Positions 34,326 through 43,032 of a stretch of DNA of 64,000 bases are shown here, piece by piece (the first letter of the stretch is position 1; every line of letters begins with the position of its first letter). Source of the DNA: Actinomadura terrae (GTDB lineage Bacteria > Actinomycetota > Actinomycetes > Streptosporangiales > Streptosporangiaceae); contig NZ_JAICDG010000006.1 of assembly GCF_022751215.1 (NCBI RefSeq), positions 248,001-312,000 of the forward strand, written 5' to 3'. Both the position numbers and the translations under genes were made by a program. The notes under the pieces were generated by a model. It made no database searches. It was not told the DNA's origin and saw only the letters and a list, made by a program, of their open reading frames with translations.

Positions 34326-36094
34326 CGGCGGACGTGGGCGCCCGGCCCGGCGTGGACGGCGCGCGGCCCCGGCGGCGGCTCGGCGGGCGGCGGGCCGACC
34401 TCGCGGTCACGGCCGGGTTCCTGCTGGCCGCGGTCGCCGTCCTCGGACGGCTGTGGGCCGACCCCGGCCGCCGCTACCTCGTCGACGGCGGGCAGGACCA
34501 GACCCAGTGGGAGTGGTTCTTCGCCGTCACCGCGCGCGCCGTCACCCACCTGGACGACCCGTTCTTCACCACGCTCCAGAACCATCCCGCCGGCGTGAAC
34601 CTGATGGGCAACACCGTCATGCTCGGGCTGTCGGTGCCGCTGGCGCCGGTCACCCTGGCGTTCGGGCCCTCGGTGACGTGGGCGCTGGTGCTGACGCTCG
34701 GCCTCGGCGGGAGCGCCACCGCCTGGTACCGGCTGTTCCAGCGGCACCTCGGGGCGTCCCGGGCCGCCGCGGCGGTGGGCGGCGGGTTCTGCGGGTTCGC
34801 GCCGCCGATCGTCTCGCACGCCAACGCCCACCCGAACTTCGTGGTGCTCGCCGCGATCCCGTTCATGATCGGACGGCTCGTCCGGCTGGCCCGGGGCGAG
34901 GGCGGGCCCGTCCGCGAGGGCGCGCCGCTCGGCCTGCTCGCGGCGTACCAGATCTACCTGGGCGAGGAGGTGCTGCTGCTCGCCGCGACCGGGCTCGCGC
35001 TGTTCGCGGCGGCGTACGCGGCGCTGCGCCCGGCGGCGGCGCGGGCGGCGGCGCGGCGGCTCGCGCCCGGGCTCGGCGTCGCCGCCGGGGTCTTCCTGCC
35101 GCTCACCACCTACGCGCTGGTGTGGCAGTTCTTCGGCAGGCAGAGCTATGACGGGCTGGAGCACTACCCGTCCGGCAACGACGTCACGGCGCTCACCGCG
35201 TTCGCGCGCCAGTCGCTCGCGGGGCACCAGGCGCTGCCGGGGCCGCTGGACGCGAGCCCGACCGAGCAGAACGCGTTCTTCGGCTGGCCCCTGGTGGTGC
35301 TGGTCGGGGCGCTGCTGGCCTGGCTGGCGTGGCTGCGGCGCGACCCGCTCGCGCGGGCGCTGGGCGTGGTGATCGTCGGTGCCGCCTGGCTCTCACTCGG
35401 CCGCGAGGTGGTCGTGGACGGGCACGACACCGGAATCCCGGGGCCGTGGCGGCTGGTGTCGCGGCTGCCGCTGTTCGAGTCGGTGATCGAGTCGCGGTTC
35501 ACGCTGGTGTGCGTCCCGGCGGTCGGGCTGCTTCTGGCGCTCGGCGTCGACCGGTTCCTCGCCGCCGCGCCGCCGGGGAGGCGGGCCGGGGTGCTGTGCG
35601 GCGTCGTCCTCGCGCAGGCGCTGGTGCCGGTCGTGCCCAAGCCGCTCGCCGCGCACGACCGTCCGCCGGTGCCGGCGTTCTTCACCGACGGGACGTGGCG
35701 GCACCACGTCCGCCCGGGCCGGACGCTGGTGCCCGCGCCGCTGCCCGACGTCCCGGACGCGACGCCGCTGCACTGGCAGGTCGAGGCCGGGCTGGGGTTC
35801 CCCGTCCCGGAGGGCTACTTCATCGGCCCGTTCGGAACCGACCGCGAGGGCGGGTACGGCGCGCCCCGGCGGCCGACGTCCGACCTGCTGGCCAAGGCGC
35901 GCGACGAGGAGTTCCCGCCGGTCGTCAGGGACGCCGACCGGGCCGCCGCCCGCGCCGACCTCGCCTACTGGAGGGCCGACGCGGTCGTGCTCGGCCCCGG
36001 GGACCGCCACCAGGTGCTGCGCGAGGTCCTCCAGGAACTGCTCGGGCCCGGGAGGTACGAGGGCGGCGTGTGGGTGTGGGACGTGGGGAGGTGA
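34322..36094 (+). CDS. Polytopic membrane protein, GT-C-like
   Basis: A 590-residue protein with about 11 hydrophobic segments up to ~residue 450 and a C-terminal extracytoplasmic domain. The first loop carries an acidic DGGQDQTQWEWFF segment, the place where GT-C transferases have catalytic acids. It overlaps the GT2 gene by GTGA, so the two proteins are made together. The likely role is transfer of the polyprenyl-linked sugar to an envelope acceptor. The acceptor cannot be told. Confidence 0.75.
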   Translation: MTADVGARPGVDGARPRRRLGGRRADLAVTAGFLLAAVAVLGRLWADPGRRYLVDGGQDQTQWEWFFAVTARAVTHLDDPFFTTLQNHPAGVNLMGNTVMLGLSVPLAPVTLAFGPSVTWALVLTLGLGGSATAWYRLFQRHLGASRAAAAVGGGFCGFAPPIVSHANAHPNFVVLAAIPFMIGRLVRLARGEGGPVREGAPLGLLAAYQIYLGEEVLLLAATGLALFAAAYAALRPAAARAAARRLAPGLGVAAGVFLPLTTYALVWQFFGRQSYDGLEHYPSGNDVTALTAFARQSLAGHQALPGPLDASPTEQNAFFGWPLVVLVGALLAWLAWLRRDPLARALGVVIVGAAWLSLGREVVVDGHDTGIPGPWRLVSRLPLFESVIESRFTLVCVPAVGLLLALGVDRFLAAAPPGRRAGVLCGVVLAQALVPVVPKPLAAHDRPPVPAFFTDGTWRHHVRPGRTLVPAPLPDVPDATPLHWQVEAGLGFPVPEGYFIGPFGTDREGGYGAPRRPTSDLLAKARDEEFPPVVRDADRAAARADLAYWRADAVVLGPGDRHQVLREVLQELLGPGRYEGGVWVWDVGR

Positions 36095-36125
36095 CCCCGT
36101 CGACGAACGCGAGTACGTCGAGTAC

Positions 36126-36617
36126 GTGACCGGGGCACTGCCGGGGCTGCGGCGGATCGCGCACCTGCTGTGCCAGGACGCGCACCGCGCCGACGACATC
36201 GTCCAGACGACGCTGACCAGGCTCTACGTACACTGGCGGCGGGCCCGCGCGGCCGAGGACACCGACCGGTACGTCCGCGCGATCCTCGTGCGGGCCTTTC
36301 TCAGCGAGCGGCGGCTGGCCTGGGCGCGGGTCCGGCTGACGGGCGCGCCCGCCGACACGCCGGGGCAGGCGTCCGCGCCGGGGCCGGACGTAGAGACCCG
36401 GGCCGTGGTCCGCGCCGCGCTGGAGCGGGTGCCGCCCAGGCAGCGCGCCGTGCTCGTCCTGCGGTTCCTGTGCGACCTGCCGGTCGCGGAGGTCGCGGAG
36501 ATCCTCGGCTGTTCGGAGGGCACCGTGAAGAGCCAGACCGCGCACGGCCTCGCCCGCCTGCGCGCCCTGATGGGCGCCCGCGACGCGGCCTTCCCCACCG
36601 CCCGGGGAGAGGAGTAA
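36126..36617 (+). CDS. SigE-type ECF sigma factor
   Basis: A 163-residue extracytoplasmic-function sigma factor. Region 2 is RRIAHLLCQDAHRADDIVQTTLTRLYVHW (in two short parts), and region 4 has LERVPPRQRAVLVLRFLCDL and VAEILGCSEGTVKSQ. The only in-frame start is GTG 36126, but the conserved frame continues upstream through DEREYVEYV to 36099, and a GGGGAGGT site lies 7 nt before a GTC codon there. The true start is therefore uncertain. It follows the membrane protein gene by 31 nt and its membrane partner begins 4 nt downstream. Confidence 0.85.
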   Translation: MTGALPGLRRIAHLLCQDAHRADDIVQTTLTRLYVHWRRARAAEDTDRYVRAILVRAFLSERRLAWARVRLTGAPADTPGQASAPGPDVETRAVVRAALERVPPRQRAVLVLRFLCDLPVAEVAEILGCSEGTVKSQTAHGLARLRALMGARDAAFPTARGEE

Positions 36618-36621
36618 CACC

Positions 36622-37260
36622 ATGGACGACCAGGACAAGGACACCGTGCGGCTCCTCGGGACGCTGCGCGGCCTCGAGCCGCCCGCCGCCGGGACCGTGG
36701 ACACCGGACGCGCCGTCCGGTCGGGTCGGCGCCGGGTGCGGGCCCGCCGCGCGGCGGCCGCGGGCTCCACCGCCGCCGCGATCGCGGTGATCGCCGTCTC
36801 GGCGGCCCTCGCGCAGCGGGCGGGCACCGACCCCGATCCGGCCCCCCGCCCGGCGGCGTCGGCGGAGCGGTTCGACGCGGGCCGGCACGCGTTCACGGTC
36901 GGGTCGGCGGGCGGCTTCGCCCCGGCGTCCTACCAGGCCGGACGCGACGTCCAGCGGATCACGCTGCGGGTCGAGCACCCCGGCGGCGCGCTGCGCGCGG
37001 ACGGGATCGTGGAGATGTACCCGGCGGGCGGGCTGCCGCCGGGCAGCGGCGGCCGGACCCCGTCGGGACGGCGCGCACCCGACGTGCACGGCCATCGCGC
37101 GTACGTCCTCGCCACTCCGGTGCTGCGGGCCGGCGCGGTGGAGCTGGCGTGGGAGTGGAAGCCCGGGGCGTGGGGCTTCGTGTCGCTCAAGGGGCAGGGC
37201 GCGGACGAGGCGCGGGCCCAGCGGGTCGCCCTCAGCGTGCTCCCGGCCGGGGGCGGCTAG
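36622..37260 (+). CDS. Membrane protein partner of the SigE-type sigma factor
   Basis: A 212-residue protein. A short cytoplasmic N-terminus (DQDKDTVRLLGTLRGLEPP) precedes an Arg-rich stretch and one membrane helix at ~47-68. The remaining ~140 residues are extracytoplasmic. Genes of this type sit directly behind SigE70-group sigma factors and are presumed anti-sigma factors, though no zinc-binding anti-sigma motif is visible. ATG 36622 has GGAGAGGAG upstream. Its 3' end overlaps the convergent TetR gene by 29 bp. Confidence 0.75.
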   Translation: MDDQDKDTVRLLGTLRGLEPPAAGTVDTGRAVRSGRRRVRARRAAAAGSTAAAIAVIAVSAALAQRAGTDPDPAPRPAASAERFDAGRHAFTVGSAGGFAPASYQAGRDVQRITLRVEHPGGALRADGIVEMYPAGGLPPGSGGRTPSGRRAPDVHGHRAYVLATPVLRAGAVELAWEWKPGAWGFVSLKGQGADEARAQRVALSVLPAGGG

Positions 37261-37876
37261 GCCCGGACGCGGGACCGGACGCAGGCCCGGACGCGGCGAC
37301 CGGGAGACCACCGAGGATCAGCTCGACCAGGCCGTCCACGACCTCCGCCCTCGGTACCTCGCGGTCGTGGTCGAGCCACCAGTCCCCCGCCGTCCGCACC
37401 ATGCCGACGATCGCGTGGCCCCACACGTGGGCGCGGACCGGGTCGACCGGCTCGCCCTCGGCGATCAGCGTCTCGGCCAGCTCCCGGCCGACGTCCCGGA
37501 CCATCGCGCTCATCGCGCCGTGCGCGGCCGGATCGCGCGCCCCGGCCCGGTGGACGAGGAAGCGGTACAGGTTCGGGTCCGCCGAGATCGTCGCCAGGTA
37601 GGCGTCCACGGTGGCGCGGGCGCGCGCGGCCATCGGCGCGTCCCGGGAGAACTCGCCCCGCAGGGCCTCGATCAGCGCGCGCGTGTGCCGCTCGGCGAGC
37701 GCCCGGTACAGCCCGCCCTTGTCGCCGAAGTGGCGGTACAGGATCGGCTTGCTGATCCCGGCCTCGGCGGCGATCGCGGCCATCGACGCGCCCGGCCCCT
37801 CCCGCCGGATGACGCGGTCGGCGGCCTCCAGCAGCGCGCGACGGCGATCGGGATCGCGCCCCGCCCCCGTCGTCAT
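37232..37876 (-). CDS. TetR-family transcriptional regulator
   Basis: A 214-residue regulator. The helix-turn-helix is MAAIAAEAGISKPILYRHFG (residues ~28-47), followed by DKGGLYRALAERH. The C-terminal domain has the WWLDHDREVPRAEVVDGLVELI pattern (quoted without flanks) of the TetR_C group near mycobacterial FasR/RaaS-like regulators. The C-terminus is a GPASGPASGPS repeat that overlaps the convergent gene. The start is ATG 37876. No obvious target is adjacent. Confidence 0.88.
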   Translation of the reverse strand: MTTGAGRDPDRRRALLEAADRVIRREGPGASMAAIAAEAGISKPILYRHFGDKGGLYRALAERHTRALIEALRGEFSRDAPMAARARATVDAYLATISADPNLYRFLVHRAGARDPAAHGAMSAMVRDVGRELAETLIAEGEPVDPVRAHVWGHAIVGMVRTAGDWWLDHDREVPRAEVVDGLVELILGGLPVAASGPASGPASGPSRPRPGAR

Positions 37877-37933
37877 GGTCTGGAACCTACCCGGAACGGT
37901 CCCCGCGGTCGCGGTCGAACACCAGGGAGGCCG

Positions 37934-37973
37934 TCGACCCGCGTCCCGCCGGTACCGGCGGGACGCGGGTCGA
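37934..37973. terminator. 40-bp perfect palindrome (20-bp arms, no spacer)
   Basis: Positions 37934-37953 and 37954-37973 are exact reverse complements, centred on GGTACC. It lies 93 nt past the stop of the minus-strand membrane gene (38067-38729) and 57 nt upstream of the TetR start. A factor-independent terminator is the simplest reading, although perfect cruciform-forming palindromes this long are uncommon and an operator role for TetR is possible. Confidence 0.6.
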
Positions 37974-38066
37974 TCAGGTCTCCCTTTCCGATGGTCTTGT
38001 ACTCGCATCGTGATCGATGCGCGCTGGTGGTGACGCTGGTACTCCGTTCGAGTCACCGGGTTCGGG

Positions 38067-38729
38067 TCACCGGCGTGATGGCCGTGTGCTGGGCCAACTG
38101 CGTTCGGCGGGCTCGGACGGCTGCGTCCCCTCGTCGTGGGGGCCGGGTCGCCTCTCCCACTCGGGTGCGGCCGTGGATCCCCGGCCGGCCTCGTCCTGCG
38201 CGGCGGCGCGTTCTCCTTCCGCCCGTCGCTGCCCTGCCCGCCGCACCTCGCGGACGCCGACCACCAGGAAGCGGCCGAGCGCCATCGCCGCGAGCATGAT
38301 GCTGAGCGCGCCGAGCCCCTGGAAGAACGACAGCCGTTCGGCGACCTGCCGCCCCTCGCCGCCGAGCGGCGCACCCACGTCGGCGTTCCACAGCACGGCG
38401 ATCGTGGTGCCCACCACGAACCACAGGCCGCCCAGAATGGCCAGCCAGGATCCGATCATGGCGAGCGGCCGGTTGGCGCTGGCCAGCAGGATCAGCCCGC
38501 CCACGCCCACGGCGATCGCCGGGAGAATGGACAGCACCAGGCGGTCGGTGTTGTAGACCCAGGCGTCGCTCGACCCGAACCCGAAGTCGAAGTAGGGGCC
38601 GATGAACGGGATGAGCCCGCCCCACAACCCCAGCAGCACCAGGAGCAGGCCGCTGATCATGCCGCGGCTGCGCGGCGCCTTCCACATCCCGGCCCTGCGC
38701 GTGCCCGGGGTATTCACCATCCCAGTCAT
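38067..38729 (-). CDS. Four-helix membrane protein, unrecognised
   Basis: A 220-residue protein with four hydrophobic segments between ~23 and ~155 (ISGLLLVLLGLWGGLIPFIG first, FLVVGVREVRRAGQ after the last). Its C-terminal ~60 residues are charged and cytoplasmic. The second loop has YFDFGFGSSDAWVYNTDR. ATG 38729 has AGGAGGT 6 nt upstream. I do not recognise a family; the DAW-V-N-TDRL region may be useful for a search. It ends before the 40-bp palindrome. Confidence 0.75.
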   Translation of the reverse strand: MTGMVNTPGTRRAGMWKAPRSRGMISGLLLVLLGLWGGLIPFIGPYFDFGFGSSDAWVYNTDRLVLSILPAIAVGVGGLILLASANRPLAMIGSWLAILGGLWFVVGTTIAVLWNADVGAPLGGEGRQVAERLSFFQGLGALSIMLAAMALGRFLVVGVREVRRAGQRRAEGERAAAQDEAGRGSTAAPEWERRPGPHDEGTQPSEPAERSWPSTRPSRR

Positions 38730-38848
38730 GGAAACCTCCTGACCAGGTCGAGTTACTCTCCGTATCAGTCAAGCCGTACCCGGTGTGCCGCCGCCCTACC
38801 GATCCGTCCTCGCAAAGCCTGGGTCATGCTCTGCGGGGCGGTCGTGCG

Positions 38849-39727
38849 TCAGCCCAGGGCGATGTCGAAGGCGCGGAGGCGGCTCGGGGCGGCGGTGATG
38901 TCGATGGCGGTGATCGTGGAGCCGGCGAGAGTGAACCGGAGGACCACGCACAGCCGGCCGAGCGGGGCCATGACCAGCGCCGGGTCGCCGTCCACCAGGG
39001 CCGGGACGGTGAAGCGGGCGCGGGGCGCCGAGGCGAGGGCGCTCCTGGCCACGACCAGGGCGCCCTGGAGGGTGAGTGGTCCGGCGGCGCCGGTGGCCTC
39101 CGGATCGGCGCGCAGCTCGACCTCGGGATCGAGCAGGGTCAGCAGCGCCTCGAAGTCCCCGGTCCGGGTCGCCGTCAGGTACGCCTGGACCGCGTGGCGG
39201 CGGCGGGCCGCGTCCGCGGTCGTCGTTTCGGCCCCGCCCCGGATCTTCGCGCGGGCCCGGCTGGCGAGCTGCCGGACCGCCGCGGTGTTGCGCTCCATCA
39301 TGTGCGCGATGTCGCCGAAGCCCACGTCGAACATGTCGTGCAGGACGAACGCGACCCGCTCCGCCGGGCTCAGCCGGTCGAGGACGACCAGCAGCGCCAG
39401 CCCGATCGAGTCGGCCAGCTCGGCCTCCTCCTGCGGGACGCGGTCGTGGTCGGCCGCGCCGAGCCAGTCGGTGGTGAAGCTCTCCAGCGACTCCTCGCGC
39501 CGGTTCTCCCGCGCCCTCAGCAGGTTGAGGCAGACCCGGGTGACCACCGTGGTCAGCCAGGCCGCCAGGTTCCGCACCGGCGCCAGGTCGGTGCGGTCGT
39601 ACCGCAGCCAGGCCTCCTGGACCGCGTCGTCGGCCTCGGCGGCGGAGCCGAGCATCCGGTAGGCCAGCGCCCGCAGCCGGGGGCGCTCGGCCTCGAAGCC
39701 GTCCTCTGCCGAAGAATCCTGGATCAC
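38849..39727 (-). CDS. ECF41-type sigma factor with SnoaL-like C-terminal domain (SigJ-like)
   Basis: A 292-residue sigma factor. Region 2 is LRALAYRMLGSAAEADDAVQEAWLRY (in parts, residues ~18-43). Region 4 is LSPAERVAFVLHDMF with FGDIAHMMERNTAAVRQLASRAR (in parts). Residues ~175-292 form the SnoaL-like domain that regulates ECF41 activity in place of an anti-sigma factor. It is divergent from an NmrA-like NAD(P)-binding protein, and ECF41 factors typically activate such a divergent oxidoreductase and themselves. The start is ATG 39727. Confidence 0.88.
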   Translation of the reverse strand: MIQDSSAEDGFEAERPRLRALAYRMLGSAAEADDAVQEAWLRYDRTDLAPVRNLAAWLTTVVTRVCLNLLRARENRREESLESFTTDWLGAADHDRVPQEEAELADSIGLALLVVLDRLSPAERVAFVLHDMFDVGFGDIAHMMERNTAAVRQLASRARAKIRGGAETTTADAARRRHAVQAYLTATRTGDFEALLTLLDPEVELRADPEATGAAGPLTLQGALVVARSALASAPRARFTVPALVDGDPALVMAPLGRLCVVLRFTLAGSTITAIDITAAPSRLRAFDIALG

Positions 39728-39742
39728 CTGTCACGTTCCTGC

Positions 39743-39769
39743 GTCGGGCCGGGTCGTAGCCGTGTTACA
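39743..39769 (-). promoter_or_regulatory. Candidate ECF41 promoter for the sigma gene
   Basis: On the minus strand TGTAACA (39769-39763) and CGAC (39746-39743) are 16 nt apart, close to the published ECF41 pattern TGTCACA-N16-CGTC. The -10 ends 16 nt before the sigma start. A TGTCACG (39729-39735) faces the NmrA gene, but I found no good -10 at that spacing. Confidence 0.4.
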
Positions 39770-39798
39770 CCGTCAACCTACAAGAGGGAGATCGACCG

Positions 39799-40566
39799 AT
39801 GTCCTCCACCATCCTGGTCACCGGCGGCACGGGCGTCCTGGGCGCGCAGGTGGTTCCGATCCTGCGGCGGGCCGGGCACCCGGTCCGCGTGCTGAGCCGG
39901 CACGAACGGGCCCCCGAGGACGGCGTGCGGTACGTGGCGGTCGACCTGATGACCGGCGAGGGCCTGGACGCGGCACTCGACGGCGTGTCGACCGTGCTGC
40001 ACCTCGCCGGAGGCCCCAAGGGCGATGACGTCAGCACCCGCAACCTGGTCCACGCCGCCCAGCGCGCCGGCTCCGTGGAGCACCTGGTACTGATCTCGGT
40101 CGTCGGCGCCGACGCCGTGCCGATCGGCTATTTCGCCCGCAAGGCGGCGGCCGAGGACATCGTGGCCGCCTCCGGCATCCCGTACACGATCCTGCGTGCC
40201 GCGCAGTTCCACGAGCTGACGCTGAAGACCGTGCGGGCGATGGCCAAGGCACCGGTCCTCCCGGCGCCCGGCGGAGTCCGCTGGCAGCCGGTCGCGTCCG
40301 GCGATGTGGCGGCCCGGCTGGCCGAGCTCGCCCTGGACGCCCCGGCGGGACGTGTCGCCGACCTGGTCGGACCGCGCGTCTACACCCTGGAGGAGCTCCA
40401 GCGCGGCTACCTGGCCGCGGTGGGCAAGCGCCGGATGAGGCTCCCGGTCCACGTCCCCGGCAAACTCGGCAAGGCCTACCGGTCGGGAGCCAACCTCAGC
40501 CTGGACGCACCCGCCGGCACCCACACCTGGGAGGAGTTCCTGACCGCCCAGACCACCGGCTCCTAG
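39799..40566 (+). CDS. NmrA-like atypical SDR, NAD(P)-binding
   Basis: A 255-residue protein. The N-terminal Rossmann motif is VTGGTGVLGAQVVP (residues ~7-20), followed by VRVLSRHERAPEDGV. The YFARKAAAED segment is the equivalent of the YxxxK region, then VAASGIPYTILRAAQFHE typical of NmrA/TMR-like proteins. GAGGGAG lies upstream of ATG 39799. The partner is the divergent ECF41 sigma factor. It probably reduces a quinone or carbonyl compound, or senses NAD(P). Confidence 0.87.
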   Translation: MSSTILVTGGTGVLGAQVVPILRRAGHPVRVLSRHERAPEDGVRYVAVDLMTGEGLDAALDGVSTVLHLAGGPKGDDVSTRNLVHAAQRAGSVEHLVLISVVGADAVPIGYFARKAAAEDIVAASGIPYTILRAAQFHELTLKTVRAMAKAPVLPAPGGVRWQPVASGDVAARLAELALDAPAGRVADLVGPRVYTLEELQRGYLAAVGKRRMRLPVHVPGKLGKAYRSGANLSLDAPAGTHTWEEFLTAQTTGS

Positions 40567-40618
40567 GCGCCTGCCCTGGGCACGGCGACTGGAGCGTGCG
40601 ACCAGTGCCCCGGGCGCC
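40566..40618. terminator. Bipartite hairpin between convergent genes
   Basis: GGCGCC (40566-40571) with GGGCAC (40578-40583) pair with GTGCCC (40605-40610) and GGCGCC (40613-40618), leaving small internal bulges. It lies between the NmrA-like gene and the convergent metallohydrolase gene and could terminate both. Confidence 0.5.
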
Positions 40619-40629
40619 CGCGCGTGTTC

Positions 40630-42123
40630 CTACCTGCCGGGGTCGTCCAGGAAGATGGGGTTGGTCATGGCCACCATCGCGCCGGACCTGCGCACCTCCG
40701 CGCGAACCCAGCGGGTGTAGCGGGGATAGGCCGTCCAACGCGCGGTGGTGGTCCCCGCCTCGGGGACGTCCCCGGCGTGCTGCTGCCCCACCTGGTCCAG
40801 AAGCCGAACCGTGGTGCCCGGCACACCGCTGACCGCGAGCTGGAAGGTGACCGGGGTTCCGGTGCTCGCGCGCAGGCGGTCACCGATCCCCACGGTCCGC
40901 CTGCCGTCCGTGGCGGTGAAGCTCAGATTCACCTTGGACGATTCGGCCAGCCAGGAACGCCCCGCACGCAAACCTTCCATCAGGGCGTCGCGGCGCAGCC
41001 GATCGGCGAACACCACGGTCTGCGGGGACCCAACGGTGTTCTGCGGGCTGTGCGCGTCGGAGTTGCCGATCGCCGGAATCCATCGGCCCGAGCGCAGCAG
41101 GCCGTCCCAGTGGTTGAGCGCCGCTTCCTCCTCCGCGCTCCAGTCCTGGTTCCACACCTCGACCAGGTCCGCCAGTTCATAGGCGAACTCATAACTACAG
41201 CCGAAACAGCTGGCGAAGGGATGCGCGGCGGTGACCAGCCCGCCCGCCCTATGGACCTGCTGGACGAAGCGCCGGAAGTCCCGCGAGTCCCCGGCCCGGT
41301 AGCGCCAGTCGACCCACATCCCGGCGGGCAGGCCGATGGCGGGCCAGTGCCCGGAACGCGTGGTGACCTCCTCACCGTTGAGGATCAGCAGATCGTCGGT
41401 GGCGTGCCGGCCCCATTGCAGGGACGCCGAGGAGGTGTTGTGCTCGGTGGAGGTGATGAAGTCCAGTCCGGCGCCACGCGCGGCGGCGACGAGCTCCTCG
41501 GGCGTCCGGCGGCCGTCCGAGTGGACGGTGTGCAGATGGCAGTCGCCGCGGTACCACGAGCGGCCACGGTCCCGGGCCGGGGCGCTTTGGGGAGCCGGCT
41601 CGGGTTCGAAGGGCGCGCCGGACGGCCCGAACCGCAGCGTGACGTCGACGCGGTAGGCCATGCCCTGCGGAGCCACCGTGTAGGGGCCGAGGATGACATG
41701 CCAGGTGCCCCGCCTGATCGGCCCGGCCAGATAGCCCGGGGTGGCGCTGGACGCGCTGATGGTGAAGCGGTCCCGGAACCCTCCGGACCAACCGCGGAAG
41801 CCGCGGGCGTTGCCCAGCTCATGCCCTTCCGGCCCGAAGATCCCGATGTCGCAGGCGTTCCCGCGCGTCCCCGCCGGAACCGAGGGCCTGTCGTAGGAGT
41901 AGACCACCTCGATCTCGTTGACCCCGTGCGGCACTTCCACCGGCAGGTAGAACCAGTCGTCGATGCTCGGCGGGAAACGACCGGTGACCGTCCGGGTCCT
42001 CTCCCCTTCGACCTGTCCGGCGAACGCCACCCCCGGCAACAGGTTCGCCGCCGCGACGACACCTCCGGCGGCCAGAAGACCACGCCTGCTCCACTGATTC
42101 ACGCCGACCTCCCGTTCACCCAT
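40630..42123 (-). CDS. Exported CehA/McbA-type PHP-fold metallohydrolase
   Basis: A 497-residue protein with a Tat signal (SRRGLLAAGGVVAAANLL, cleavage near AFAG). An Ig-like N-terminal domain (~45-175) precedes a PHP-type domain with metal ligands in DCHLHTVHSDG (~208), STEHNT (~250), GEEVTT, TAAHPF (~322) and GNSDAHS (~375). CehA and McbA relatives hydrolyse carbamates or phosphodiesters. ATG 42123 is preferred to GTG 42129. No partner gene is evident. Confidence 0.85.
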   Translation of the reverse strand: MGEREVGVNQWSRRGLLAAGGVVAAANLLPGVAFAGQVEGERTRTVTGRFPPSIDDWFYLPVEVPHGVNEIEVVYSYDRPSVPAGTRGNACDIGIFGPEGHELGNARGFRGWSGGFRDRFTISASSATPGYLAGPIRRGTWHVILGPYTVAPQGMAYRVDVTLRFGPSGAPFEPEPAPQSAPARDRGRSWYRGDCHLHTVHSDGRRTPEELVAAARGAGLDFITSTEHNTSSASLQWGRHATDDLLILNGEEVTTRSGHWPAIGLPAGMWVDWRYRAGDSRDFRRFVQQVHRAGGLVTAAHPFASCFGCSYEFAYELADLVEVWNQDWSAEEEAALNHWDGLLRSGRWIPAIGNSDAHSPQNTVGSPQTVVFADRLRRDALMEGLRAGRSWLAESSKVNLSFTATDGRRTVGIGDRLRASTGTPVTFQLAVSGVPGTTVRLLDQVGQQHAGDVPEAGTTTARWTAYPRYTRWVRAEVRRSGAMVAMTNPIFLDDPGR

Positions 42124-42252
42124 GGACACACGAAGTCAGCCACCCCCACGTGACCAGTACGGGTATCAAGGGTGAATAGGAGGGAGGCCCCAGGCCAGCA
42201 ATTGCGACCCCCAATCCATGCCCTCTTTGAACCTGCGCCTTCCCGACAGCTG

Positions 42253-42795
42253 ATGGTAGGACTTGGGCTTGTGGATACAGTCCTGGAGATCGCCGCACTG
42301 CTCGAACCGCTGAGCACGGCCGACGGCCGCTTTTTTATCCGTGTCCAGGTGGGGGAAGATCCTGCTCGTTCCCCTGCCGAACTACTGCATCCGATCCTGT
42401 TCGCCCCGGACTTCGATCGCGGCGAGTACGACCTACCTGGAATACCTAAAACCGTGCAGGGATTGGCCACCGCACTGTGTGAACTACCGGTCACGGCGGC
42501 TCAGATGGTTCCGTTCCTCGTGCAGACCTGCACCACCGACCTCGCTCACATGGGGGCGTCCAGAGGGCCGTGGAGCATCGAGGCCGCCCAAGCCGTCCTG
42601 GACCGGGTCGTGCAGACCCTCGGCCCACAAACCCGCTGGTGGACCAACGTCAGCTATTCCACCTGGTGCTGGGAGCACGGCGACTTCTCCGACGGCTTCT
42701 CGTCGAATCCGGTGACCGGACACGAGTTCGACCGAGCGGTCATCGGAATCGGCGCCGACGCCACCGTGACCCTGCTGGCCTTCGCCGACCCCTGA
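42253..42795 (+). CDS. Hypothetical protein, unrecognised
   Basis: A 180-residue frame from ATG 42253 with plausible coding bias. Its segments include LVDTVLEIAALLEPL, GEYDLPGIPKTVQGLATAL, WSIEAAQAVLDRVV, WWTNVSYSTWCWEHGDFSD and ATVTLLAFADP. It is a mixed alpha/beta protein with no signal peptide and no membrane helix. The overall look resembles small immunity-type proteins, but I cannot assign a family. An upstream start at 42172 would add a basic extension. Third-position GC is lower than in the flanking conserved genes. Confidence 0.55.
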   Translation: MVGLGLVDTVLEIAALLEPLSTADGRFFIRVQVGEDPARSPAELLHPILFAPDFDRGEYDLPGIPKTVQGLATALCELPVTAAQMVPFLVQTCTTDLAHMGASRGPWSIEAAQAVLDRVVQTLGPQTRWWTNVSYSTWCWEHGDFSDGFSSNPVTGHEFDRAVIGIGADATVTLLAFADP

Positions 42796-43032
42796 CCCCC
42801 GCCCACTGTCAGCACCAGGCTCCATTCTCCCCGCACCCTGGCCACCCGAACGCCGGAACCGGTGAGCGCGCCCCAGCGCAGCGATGCCACCAGAGCGGTG
42901 GAATAACCGCTGCCCTGGTGGCACCGTCGAAATGCTCGGGGCGTAGACGAGCGCTAGCCCGTAATCGTGTGTACGACGGCAGGATCGCGCGCCGGCCCGA
43001 ACGGCGGCTGTGGCCGTTTCATCCGCGGCCCG

